Made by a program: the position numbers and the translations under genes. The notes under the pieces were generated by a model. That model ran no database searches. It was given only the letters and a program-made list of their open reading frames with translations, and was not told the DNA's origin. Below, one piece after another: positions 50,956 to 58,843 of a stretch of 64,000 nt of DNA (its first letter is position 1; every line of letters begins with the position of its first letter). This stretch comes from Oscillospiraceae bacterium (GTDB taxonomy: Bacteria > Bacillota > Clostridia > Oscillospirales > Oscillospiraceae): contig JAFUNI010000014.1 of NCBI GenBank assembly GCA_017482385.1, positions 17,701 through 81,700 on the forward strand, read 5' to 3'.

Positions 50956-53274
50956 TCAGCCGCGCAGGGGACAGTTTACAATGCATTTTTCGCCGGTAAC
51001 AGGACGGAATTTCAGCACAGGGTCCATCTGACGGAGGGCATCAGCCAGATTCTCCTCGGTGACCTGATCCGGGCAGGGAACATCGGTATAGTTGCCGGTG
51101 TACATATTGCCCTCTTCGGTGACCAGAGAGAACTTGGTTGCCCAGTCGCAGCGGTTGGCATCTACGGGCAGATAGGTAACCTTTTTGCCGTTCAGCGTCA
51201 ACTCTGTCAGAGAGTCCTTTTGCAGTGCACAGGTGGGGCAGGCGGTCAGGCACTGTTCACAGCCGTGGCACGCGGCGGCAAGGCCTGCCTTGACTTCGTC
51301 AGCTTCCAAATCGGCGTTGGTAACGATTGCGACAAAACGCTGATGGATGCCGTATTCCTCGGTGCAGACGGAGCCGTTGAGCGCTAACTGACCGATACCG
51401 GCAGCAACAGCTTCCAACGCGTTGCAGGAAGCACCGTTGAATTGACCTCTGGGGCTGCCAACGGTAGAGCCTGCGCCGGTGAGATTGTGGGAATAAACTG
51501 CCTCATAGCCCATAGCATTCAGTGCCCGGCAGACAGAGAATGCCAGGTGGCCGGTCAGACGGTTGACCTCGTACTGGGTAAAGACATAGGGACCTACGGC
51601 CTCGGCGGGAGGCTGGCCGACACGCTCTGCCGGGGTTTCGGGATAGTGCATACCCATCACGATGACACTTTTGGCATCCGGCAAAAGATCGGTTGCGCTC
51701 TGAATGCTGCGCTTGTGTTCTGTGACAACCGGGTCAAAGGGCATCATACGGGGGTTTTTATCCACAACGGAGAAGACTGTTTCATCCTTGCGGAGCTGGC
51801 GCAGCTGGTCTGCCAGGCTGTCGATGGTTGCAGCGGAAGCCACACCAAACAGGTCAGCGCCCTTCTCCTTGGCGATAGTGCGCAGCTGCTTTTTGAGGTT
51901 GGGCATAGCATCGGTTTGCATCAGCTGGGTAACTGCCATATCCTTTACGGGCGCGCTGGTCAGGATCAGCGCGGTACGCACAAAGGTGTTTTCTGTGTTG
52001 GCAACACCGCACAGTGCGCGGAAAGGCGCTTCGTCCATGGTAGTCTTGGGCAGTGCGGTATAGCCCAGGGTCTCCAGCTCCCGGCACATATCCAGCTCGG
52101 TGAAGTCGGCGTTGAACTGGGCGATGCGGGCATAACTGTCCAGCACATCGGCGCGGTTTTTGTGGTTGCTGTCGTGATCTTCGATGTACGCCATAGAGCC
52201 TTCGTGGTCGATGGCAGAGCCGGCAGGAATTTGGTAACGGGAGGTCAGCAGAATAGCACCCACACCGTCAGGAAGCGCTTCTTTGATGCTGATATTGGCT
52301 TTTGCCAAAGTTTCTGCGCTGATAAAATGGACACTGTCTAAGTCCCAGGTGCGGGCATGGACCAGCAGCTTGTCATAGACCTGGGGATGCACAGGCAGAT
52401 CGGAGGGGGTAACATGGCGCTTCCGGCGGGCGGTCTTTTTGCAGTAGTCCTTATCCCAGTTGCGCAGGTGCTTGGGCAAACATACCTTCAGACACACACC
52501 GAACTCACCGCCCCGGGTGCCGTACTTTGCCACATGATCCAACAGCACCTGCTCATCCACCTTCTCGGGGATAGGCAGATCCAGATCCAGGTCAAAGTGC
52601 TCACCCCAGGCGCAGCGCCACAGGTTTTTATTGCAGAACACATGATGCTTGCCCTCGACGACCACATCCTTGGTGCCGTTTACTTCTTTCTTGTAGGCGT
52701 TGGTGGGGCAGTTGCGGACACATTCGCCGCACATATCACACAGCTTTTTGCCGCTGTACAAAGGCGTGGGGGTTAGTTCTGCCTCGGTGATGATGGAGAT
52801 AAAGCGGTTGCGGGCGCCGTACTCCGGGGTAATGCACAAGCCGTTCCAGCCCAGCTCACCCAAGCCGGCGCATACACCGGCATAAATGTGGCTCATGTCC
52901 GGCGCAAAAGTGGCATCCATATCCTTGTAGCCCCGGTAGCGCCAAATATTGGAGCTGGCAATGGGAACTGTCTTGTAGCCCAAATCGTCCAGCATACGGC
53001 CGATTTTGAAGGACAGCACATCCAGCTTGTCGTTCATAATATACTGTATGCGGTAGGGACCGAGGTTCTGGGGATGCACTTCCCCATCCAGCTCAATGGC
53101 GGCATCGGGATGGTGTACGGCACAAACTACCACGGACTTAGCCGTAGGCAGAATGCCCTTGGGGCTCATTTTGATGGGGGCATTTTCAAAGCGTTCGATG
53201 TTGGCAATGCCAACGAGATCCGCGCCCAAACGGTAGGCAAGCTCTTTAACGGCTAAGGTTAAGTTGTTGTCCAT
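50956..53274 (-). CDS. Tandem-duplicated QueG-like 4Fe-4S reductase-family protein
   Basis: This 772-residue protein contains two copies of an epoxyqueuosine-reductase-like module. The first (residues 1 to about 330) starts VKELAYRLGADLVGIANIERF and has a cluster motif CDMCGECVRNCPTNAYKK. The second (residues about 460-740) starts AKEKGADLFGVAS and has GCEQCLTACPTCALQK. A C-terminal CIVNCP adds a further pair of Cys. Ordinary QueG is about 380 residues and contains one module plus cobalamin-binding regions; residues for cobalamin binding are not obvious here. It is cytoplasmic. It is divergent from the AraC and YeiH genes. Confidence 0.82.
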   Translation of the reverse strand: MDNNLTLAVKELAYRLGADLVGIANIERFENAPIKMSPKGILPTAKSVVVCAVHHPDAAIELDGEVHPQNLGPYRIQYIMNDKLDVLSFKIGRMLDDLGYKTVPIASSNIWRYRGYKDMDATFAPDMSHIYAGVCAGLGELGWNGLCITPEYGARNRFISIITEAELTPTPLYSGKKLCDMCGECVRNCPTNAYKKEVNGTKDVVVEGKHHVFCNKNLWRCAWGEHFDLDLDLPIPEKVDEQVLLDHVAKYGTRGGEFGVCLKVCLPKHLRNWDKDYCKKTARRKRHVTPSDLPVHPQVYDKLLVHARTWDLDSVHFISAETLAKANISIKEALPDGVGAILLTSRYQIPAGSAIDHEGSMAYIEDHDSNHKNRADVLDSYARIAQFNADFTELDMCRELETLGYTALPKTTMDEAPFRALCGVANTENTFVRTALILTSAPVKDMAVTQLMQTDAMPNLKKQLRTIAKEKGADLFGVASAATIDSLADQLRQLRKDETVFSVVDKNPRMMPFDPVVTEHKRSIQSATDLLPDAKSVIVMGMHYPETPAERVGQPPAEAVGPYVFTQYEVNRLTGHLAFSVCRALNAMGYEAVYSHNLTGAGSTVGSPRGQFNGASCNALEAVAAGIGQLALNGSVCTEEYGIHQRFVAIVTNADLEADEVKAGLAAACHGCEQCLTACPTCALQKDSLTELTLNGKKVTYLPVDANRCDWATKFSLVTEEGNMYTGNYTDVPCPDQVTEENLADALRQMDPVLKFRPVTGEKCIVNCPLRG

Positions 53275-53375
53275 TGTGTTTCTCCTTTTGGATTGATATA
53301 TTACGATTATAGCGAACACAAAACAGAAAAAACAGGGACAAAATAATTCTGTTTTCGTAAAAAAGTGCGGGCAAG

Positions 53376-53404
53376 TTGACAGTAAATCCGGGGAATGTTA
53401 CAAT
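53376..53404 (+). promoter_or_regulatory. Promoter of the AraC regulator gene
   Basis: TTGACA (53376-53381), 17 bases, TACAAT (53399-53404). A TATAAT for the divergent Fe-S gene lies at 53306-53311 on the minus strand, without a good -35. Confidence 0.85.
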
Positions 53405-53423
53405 AAAAAACGGGTGAGAACAG

Positions 53424-54248
53424 ATGAAAATGAACGCTTTGGCATATGCCGCCATTGACCAGCTGTCACTGGTCAATCTGCGTATTGAGCCTTGCCGGGT
53501 CAATGCATCGCACGAATATATTATGCGTCCGGCGCCTGTGGAGCGGTTTGTCTATATTCTTGAGGGGAAAGTGAATTTTTCTTTTCAATTAGGTGCGCTT
53601 GCCGCCGGGGCGTTGGATATGGTGTATTTGCCCCGGGATATTGCTTACCGCTCCCGGTGGATGGAAGATGCCCGGTTTATGGTGGTGGATCTGTCCCTGC
53701 GGGACAGCGCAGGACAGGATATCCGGTTTGGAGATGACCCCTGTGTGCTGTTTCACGATACCCACCGGGTTTATGACGGGCTTCTCACAGACCTTGCCCA
53801 CAAGGCTGATGCCAAAGGCCCCTTTGATTGGCTGGAGCGGCTATCCTTGTGCTTCAAGCTTCTTTGCGATATGGCCAGAGATACCAACAAAAAAGAATTG
53901 GATGAAGATCGCAGCCTGATCAAGGAAGGCGTTGATTATCTGGAGCGAAATTTAAGCTGTGATTGCTCTGTGGACAGCTTGGCAAGCCTGTGTAATCTTT
54001 CTCCTTCCGCTTTTCGCCGCATATTCCAGAAAAGCAAGGGTATGTCACCGGTAAAATACCGAAACCGGTTGCGGATCCGGAAAGCAACAGAGCTCCTTCG
54101 TTCCGGCGCGTATACCGTCGGGGAGGTGGCGGAGCAGGTAGGTGTTGCTGATGTCAAATACTTTGGAAAGCTCTTTAAGCAGTATACGGGAATGAATCCC
54201 AGCGAACTAAAAAAGGGCGGTATACAGGATCAGTTTCCGGAAAAGTGA
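53424..54248 (+). CDS. AraC-family transcriptional regulator
   Basis: This 274-residue regulator has an N-terminal cupin-like sensor domain (residues 1-130, VERFVYILEGKVNFSFQL) and two C-terminal helix-turn-helix motifs (VDSLASLCNLSPSAFRRIFQ; YTVGEVAEQVGVADVKYFGK), ending in FKQYTGMNPSELKK. Its neighbours are the divergent Fe-S gene and yeiH, which it likely controls. Confidence 0.93.
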   Translation: MKMNALAYAAIDQLSLVNLRIEPCRVNASHEYIMRPAPVERFVYILEGKVNFSFQLGALAAGALDMVYLPRDIAYRSRWMEDARFMVVDLSLRDSAGQDIRFGDDPCVLFHDTHRVYDGLLTDLAHKADAKGPFDWLERLSLCFKLLCDMARDTNKKELDEDRSLIKEGVDYLERNLSCDCSVDSLASLCNLSPSAFRRIFQKSKGMSPVKYRNRLRIRKATELLRSGAYTVGEVAEQVGVADVKYFGKLFKQYTGMNPSELKKGGIQDQFPEK

Positions 54249-54254
54249 AAACAA

Positions 54255-54292
54255 GCGGGCAGTTGTTGACTGCCCGCGTTGGCTTGCTTTTT
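54255..54292 (+). terminator. Terminator after the AraC gene
   Basis: GCGGGCAGT / ACTGCCCGC stem (54255-54277), followed by a GTTGGCTTGC spacer and TTTTTT ending at 54292. The spacer makes it weaker than ideal. Confidence 0.65.
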
Positions 54293-54337
54293 TGGAGGAA
54301 TGTGGTATGATAGACAAAAAACAACAGGAGGCTATTT

Positions 54338-55360
54338 ATGAATACGAAGACCAAAGAACGGGGGCTGTTTTTGCTGGGCGTTGCCATCTGCTTTGCAGTG
54401 GCGGGCCTGTCCGTTCTGTTAGAAAATATCATTCCCGGAGGGCTGTTGGGCGCGTCCATCATTGCCCTGTTTATGGGTACGATCATCAACAGCTTTTTCC
54501 ATCCGGCATGGCTGAAGCCAGCGCTGAAATTCACCTCCAAGCGCATTTTGAAGCTGGCTATCATTCTGCTGGGCGCATCGCTGTCTGTTAAGGTTATTGT
54601 GGATGTGGGCAAGATGACCTTTTTCGTGATGCTGTTCACCTTTGCCATGTGCTTTGGCGGCGGCTACTTTGTCCGCAAGCTTTTTGGCCTTAACTGGAAG
54701 CTGGGCAATCTGATCTCTGCCGGTACGGGCATTTGCGGCGGCTCTGCCGTTGCGGCCATCGCCCCTGTTATCGATGCAGAGGATAAGGATATCGCCTTTG
54801 CCATGTCCTCCACCTTCCTTTTTGATATGGTGATGATCGCCCTGTACCCGCTGATGGGCAAGGCCCTGGGTATGGAGGATCTGGCCTACGGCATTTGGGC
54901 CGGTACTTCCGTCAACGATACCGCCAGCGTGGTGGCCTCCGGCTATGCTTTTTCGGAAGCCGCAGGCGATATTGCCACCATGGTCAAACTCACCCGCACC
55001 ATTGCCATCATTCCCACGGTGCTGGTGTTTGCCTGGGTCGGTATTCGTGTTAAGCGGAAGGAACTGCAAAAAGCCGAGGGCAAAAAGGTGAACATTGTGA
55101 AGATCGTTCCCTGGTTCATCTGCGGATTTTTGGCCCTGGCGATCCTTAACAGCACTGTGACCATTCCCGCCGATGTTGCTTCCGCTGTCAAGCATACCAG
55201 CAAATTCCTGATGGTGACGGCTTTGGCGGCCATCGGCCTCAATACCAGTTTGCTGGACTTCAAAAAAGCAGGCCTTAGACCTATGTTCTACGGCATTACC
55301 ATTGATACCCTTGTGACCCTCACCGCTTTGGCGGTCATCTACTGTATGGGACTTATGTAA
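54338..55360 (+). CDS. YeiH-family putative sulfate/sulfonate exporter (UPF0324)
   Basis: This 340-residue polytopic protein has about nine to eleven helices and the family motifs GTGICGGSAVAAIAPVI, LYPLMGKALG and AGTSVNDTASVVASGYAFSE. YeiH relatives are annotated as putative sulfate exporters. AGGAGG lies 7 bases before the ATG. The AraC gene upstream is the probable regulator. Confidence 0.92.
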   Translation: MNTKTKERGLFLLGVAICFAVAGLSVLLENIIPGGLLGASIIALFMGTIINSFFHPAWLKPALKFTSKRILKLAIILLGASLSVKVIVDVGKMTFFVMLFTFAMCFGGGYFVRKLFGLNWKLGNLISAGTGICGGSAVAAIAPVIDAEDKDIAFAMSSTFLFDMVMIALYPLMGKALGMEDLAYGIWAGTSVNDTASVVASGYAFSEAAGDIATMVKLTRTIAIIPTVLVFAWVGIRVKRKELQKAEGKKVNIVKIVPWFICGFLALAILNSTVTIPADVASAVKHTSKFLMVTALAAIGLNTSLLDFKKAGLRPMFYGITIDTLVTLTALAVIYCMGLM

Positions 55361-55386
55361 TCAATAATGTCTTGTAAGACAAAGTA

Positions 55387-55424
55387 AAAAGCCACGGTAA
55401 GGCTGATGCCTGCCGTGGCTTTTT
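55387..55424 (+). terminator. Terminator after the YeiH gene
   Basis: AAAAGCCACGGTAAGGC / GCCTGCCGTGGCTTTT with a TGAT loop, then U. It also separates the convergent LRR lipoprotein gene. Confidence 0.9.
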
Positions 55425-55472
55425 GATGCAGCATTGCGGGGAAATATCCGATTTGGAGCGTACCTTGGCCGA

Positions 55473-57833
55473 TTACCAAATCGTAACAACACCGTTTGCG
55501 TTGTAATGCCAGAAATTGCCTTCTGTGGTGGGTTCCGTTTCGGAATAGAAATATTTTTCTGCATTGATAAGCTTTTGATTACGCAAAGTTTTTATCTCAA
55601 CATTGTTCCATTCCTGCTGCGTACCTTCGTAATATACGCGTTTGAGTGAACTGCTGTAAGCCTCGAAATTCTCGCTGCCGAAGGAGGTGATATCCTTGCC
55701 GATAACAAGATCCGTGATCTGCACTGTGAAAAAGGCTCTGTTGCCGGGATTTTCGCCGTGGAGGATAACAGTCTTCAAGGATTTCGGCACGGCATCCTCT
55801 TGGTCCCAACAGTCGATATTCCTGCCAAAAAGCCATGCGAAGCAATCCGTGGAAATCACGGTGTCGGCGGTATCTTTTGCAATGAATGGGATGGAAAGGG
55901 TCTGCAGCTTGGTACACCCCATTAGCGCACCTTGGCCAATAAAAACAGTAGTTTCAGGGAAGGCAAAGGAGGTAAATGTGTTGTTGGCAAAGGCTTCATA
56001 CTCTATGGTCAGCGCTGCGCGGACTTTGGAAAGATCGTAAGTGGCTTTGGCATCTTTAAAGGCATGGGCGCCGATTTTGGTCAAACCCGAACCGAAGGTG
56101 ATCTTGCCCACGGTTGCCTCGCAAAAAGCTTCGCTGCCGATTTCTACCACAGAATCCGGGAGCTCCAGGGAGCCTATCGTGGTGCCACGGAAACAACCGA
56201 TGGGAATACGGGTGATGTTGGAGGGGAAAATGAGCTTGTCAATTTTACAACCGATAAAGGATGTAAATTTGCCGCTGATCCGGGAAAAATCGACTGTTCC
56301 CAGATTTGAGCACCAATTAAAAGAGCTGTTGATAGCTTTGACATTGCTGCTGAAAACAACATCCCGGATGCCGGAGAAGCAGAAGGCCCCCGAAGAAAAC
56401 TGCTCTACTGTGTCAAGGTTATAGGGGGAATTTTGTGCTCGCAGTTCAGTTAGTTTTGTACACCGCTCAAAAGCGCGTTCTCCAATCTTAACGAGGCTAC
56501 CTGCGTGGATGAGAGATGTTAGTTCGGAGCAATTGGCAAAGGCAAAGTCATCGATGGTAGTAACTGCGCCTAACTTTACAGTCTTCAGGCTCTTATTGCC
56601 GTAAAAAGCGTGATTGCCAACGGTTTCCAAGGTGGTTTTGGTCAGATCAAGATTCTCGATTCCGCAAAAAGCAAAACATCGGAGGCCAAGCACCAGATTC
56701 TCAGTTCCGTTTTGCGGGAACACCACGGTTTTTAGATTGTTGCAGTAGTAAAACGCATCGTATTTAATATTGGTAATAGAGTCTGGCAGCTCCAAATAAA
56801 CGATGGATTCACACTTCTTAAATGCTTCGCTTCCGATTGCAACCACCGTATCACCGGCAGGACTCTTTTCCGGAATCACAAGATCGGTTACGGTGTTATC
56901 TTTCAAACCGGTGACAGTGCAAGTGCCGTTATTGTTGCTTTCGAATTTGAGCAGGTTCGCAAGATCAATGGGTTCTTCATAAGAATAAGTACAGTTCGCA
57001 CAGGAATAAAGCCTGTGAGCCCCCTTGGTTGCAGTGGCAGCCACCGTTTTGGAGGAAATACTGTGGCCGTTGGTGACGACGACTGTTTGCGCAACGAGCA
57101 CGGTGTTGCAGACAGAACAGTGCGCTCCTTCTGTAAGTCCGTTTGCTTTACAGGAGGCAGCCACAGCTTTGTCAACAACAGAGGTGTGGCCTTTTGCAGG
57201 CGTTTTTTCCGTTTCGATTATTTTGCCGCAGGAACATAACGCATTTCGTGTTCCGGGATTGGTGCAGTTGGCTTCTTTTACGGTGACCCACTTTGCTGTC
57301 GTATGCTGATGGTCTTCCGTGATGGCGGGAATTGTTTTTTCGTTTATTCGTTTGTTGCAATAGAGGCACTTTGTGTATTCCAGTCCGTTTTCGCCAACTT
57401 TGGCCAGTTTATCTACGATCCAGTCGCTTTCTTTGTGGCCTGTTTTTTCCGTTTTCTGACTTTCGGTTATGTGACAGTTGTGGCAGACTCTTTCTGTTTC
57501 GCCGCCCGTTTCACAGGTGGCTTTGATTTTATCTACCCATTGTCCCCACAAATGCGCACAGGACTGTTCAACAGTAGGGGAAGTGGCCTTTGTGGCGGTT
57601 GTTGCCTCGGTTGCCTTTGTAGCTTCTGTTGCCTCTGTTGTAGGAGGTATGATGGTTTCGTTTGTGTTGTCTTCGACATTATCGTCAGGGATGGTAGACT
57701 GATTGGGAATGGTAGCAACACTTGAGGAGTTGGTTGTAGCATTGCTGGGGGTGTTAGGGTTGGGTATTTTTTTGCAACCCCATAAAATCAACATAAATAT
57801 GACGGACAAGAAGATTGCTGTGTACTTTTTCAT
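55473..57833 (-). CDS. BspA-type leucine-rich-repeat lipoprotein with Thr-rich stalk
   Basis: This 786-residue surface protein has a signal peptide with a lipobox (LILWGCKK), then a Thr/Ala/Lys-rich stalk (residues about 55-90, ATEATKATEATTATKAT). Several Cys-pair modules follow (CHNCH, CLYCN, CSCG, CSVCN, CANC) with repeated GH-starting segments. The C-terminal about 480 residues are LRR_5 repeats (IGSEAFKKCESIVYLELPDS, VGNHAFYGNKSLKTVKL). Such proteins bind host or other bacterial surfaces. I start at 57833 with GAGGAG; the ORF is open 43 codons further upstream through its promoter. Confidence 0.9.
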   Translation of the reverse strand: MKKYTAIFLSVIFMLILWGCKKIPNPNTPSNATTNSSSVATIPNQSTIPDDNVEDNTNETIIPPTTEATEATKATEATTATKATSPTVEQSCAHLWGQWVDKIKATCETGGETERVCHNCHITESQKTEKTGHKESDWIVDKLAKVGENGLEYTKCLYCNKRINEKTIPAITEDHQHTTAKWVTVKEANCTNPGTRNALCSCGKIIETEKTPAKGHTSVVDKAVAASCKANGLTEGAHCSVCNTVLVAQTVVVTNGHSISSKTVAATATKGAHRLYSCANCTYSYEEPIDLANLLKFESNNNGTCTVTGLKDNTVTDLVIPEKSPAGDTVVAIGSEAFKKCESIVYLELPDSITNIKYDAFYYCNNLKTVVFPQNGTENLVLGLRCFAFCGIENLDLTKTTLETVGNHAFYGNKSLKTVKLGAVTTIDDFAFANCSELTSLIHAGSLVKIGERAFERCTKLTELRAQNSPYNLDTVEQFSSGAFCFSGIRDVVFSSNVKAINSSFNWCSNLGTVDFSRISGKFTSFIGCKIDKLIFPSNITRIPIGCFRGTTIGSLELPDSVVEIGSEAFCEATVGKITFGSGLTKIGAHAFKDAKATYDLSKVRAALTIEYEAFANNTFTSFAFPETTVFIGQGALMGCTKLQTLSIPFIAKDTADTVISTDCFAWLFGRNIDCWDQEDAVPKSLKTVILHGENPGNRAFFTVQITDLVIGKDITSFGSENFEAYSSSLKRVYYEGTQQEWNNVEIKTLRNQKLINAEKYFYSETEPTTEGNFWHYNANGVVTIW

Positions 57834-57909
57834 TTGACCATCTCCTCTGATGATTTTTTTATTATTATAGCATAGGAGTAAGTTTTTATCAAGAAAGGAT
57901 ATAATGCCA

Positions 57910-57984
57910 CTGTATACAGGTGATACTATATATATAGTAACGATATATATCGTAATTGTCAATATGTAATTCCTTGGGTAAAAT
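57910..57984. promoter_or_regulatory. Divergent promoters of LRR and XRE genes with three palindromes
   Basis: Minus: TTGACA (57957-57962), 17 bases, TACTAT (57934-57939). Plus: TTGTCA (57956-57961), 17 bases, TAAAAT (57979-57984). The two -35 boxes overlap. Palindromes: ACGATATATATCGT (57940-57953) fills the minus spacer, TACTATATATATAGTA (57924-57939) covers the minus -10, and CTGTATACAG (57910-57919) lies downstream. They are candidate operators for the XRE protein. Confidence 0.8.
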
Positions 57985-57994
57985 AGGAATGGTG

Positions 57995-58243
57995 ATGATT
58001 ATGAAAGAATTGCGTCCTGTGGTTAGTTTAAGTTCCTACGGCAATATTTCCATTTGTTTGAAAGAATTGATTGAAGAACGGGGTATAACCCGCTACCGCC
58101 TTGCCAAGCTGGCGGATACCCGGTTTGAGGTGGTAGAAAAGTGGTGCAGCGGAACAGTGGAGCGCATTGATTCTGATGTACTTGCCCGGTTTTGTTATAT
58201 TTTAAATTGCGAAATTACCGATATTATCAAATATAATCCTTAA
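57995..58243 (+). CDS. XRE-family (Cro/C1) small regulator
   Basis: This roughly 82-residue protein is nearly all helix-turn-helix: CLKELIEERGITRYRLAKLADTRFEVVEKWCSGTVERIDSDVLARFCYILNCEITDIIKYNP-type HTH. ATG at 57995 has AGGA 7 bases upstream; 58001 is an alternative. It is divergent from the LRR lipoprotein gene, and the palindromes between them suggest it represses that gene and itself. Confidence 0.85.
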   Translation: MIMKELRPVVSLSSYGNISICLKELIEERGITRYRLAKLADTRFEVVEKWCSGTVERIDSDVLARFCYILNCEITDIIKYNP

Positions 58244-58250
58244 AGATACA

Positions 58251-58282
58251 AAAACCCGTGTGTTTCACAACACACGGGTTTT
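58251..58282. terminator. Bidirectional terminator
   Basis: AAAACCCGTGTG / CACACGGGTTTT with an 8-base loop between the XRE and HIT genes. Confidence 0.92.
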
Positions 58283-58285
58283 ATT

Positions 58286-58705
58286 TTACAGAGCAGCTTT
58301 GATTTTTGCGATCATTGCTTCGTATTCGGCATCGGTGAGGAAGGTCTTTTTGGGGTTCATGGCAAAGGGTGTGCCCCACTCAAAATTATCTTTGTACTTG
58401 GGAACCAGGTGGAAGTGAAGGTGGCAGCCGCCGTCGCCGTATGCGCCGTAGTTGACCTTGTCGGGGTTAAATACCTTGTGGATGGCCTTGGCAGCCCTGG
58501 CGATGTCCTCCATAAACAGCGCCCGCTCTTCGGCAGAGATGTCAACCAGCTCGCTGACATGATCCTTGTAGGCCACGATCACACGGCCGGGATGGCTCTG
58601 CTCCTTGAACAGGATCAGCTGGCTCACCTGCAGGTCGCAGATCTTGATGCCGAAGCCGGCCAGAATTTCACCGCCCATGCAGTAACCGCAGTTTTGGTCT
58701 TTCAT
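58286..58705 (-). CDS. HIT-family nucleotide hydrolase
   Basis: This 139-residue HIT protein has the triad motif CHLHFHLVPKY (HxHxH). Its N-terminal CGYC pair could bind zinc as in some HINT proteins. It hydrolyses nucleoside phosphoramidates or dinucleoside polyphosphates in the cytoplasm. AGGAGG lies 7 bases before the ATG. Confidence 0.93.
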   Translation of the reverse strand: MKDQNCGYCMGGEILAGFGIKICDLQVSQLILFKEQSHPGRVIVAYKDHVSELVDISAEERALFMEDIARAAKAIHKVFNPDKVNYGAYGDGGCHLHFHLVPKYKDNFEWGTPFAMNPKKTFLTDAEYEAMIAKIKAAL

Positions 58706-58777
58706 AAGATTGCCTCCTTAAAAATATATAGATATACTATACTTCCCAATAGGGAAATTTGCAATTGTTTTTCTTTC

Positions 58778-58806
58778 GTAAGGGAGGGATATTATCCCTC
58801 CCCTAC
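58778..58806. repeat. Half copy of the GTAGGGG palindromic repeat
   Basis: GTAAGGGAGGGATATTATCC-CTCCCCTAC: one hairpin only, flanked by both family ends. It lies between HIT and the GH20-like gene. Confidence 0.85.
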
Positions 58807-58810
58807 AAAA

Positions 58811-58838
58811 AAGGTGCTGTCCGGTAGGACAGCACCTT
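58811..58838 (-). terminator. Terminator of the GH20-like gene
   Basis: AAGGTGCTGTCC / GGACAGCACCTT with a GGTA loop, followed by six U on the minus strand, 5 bases after the stop codon. Confidence 0.92.
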
Positions 58839-58843
58839 GTGTT

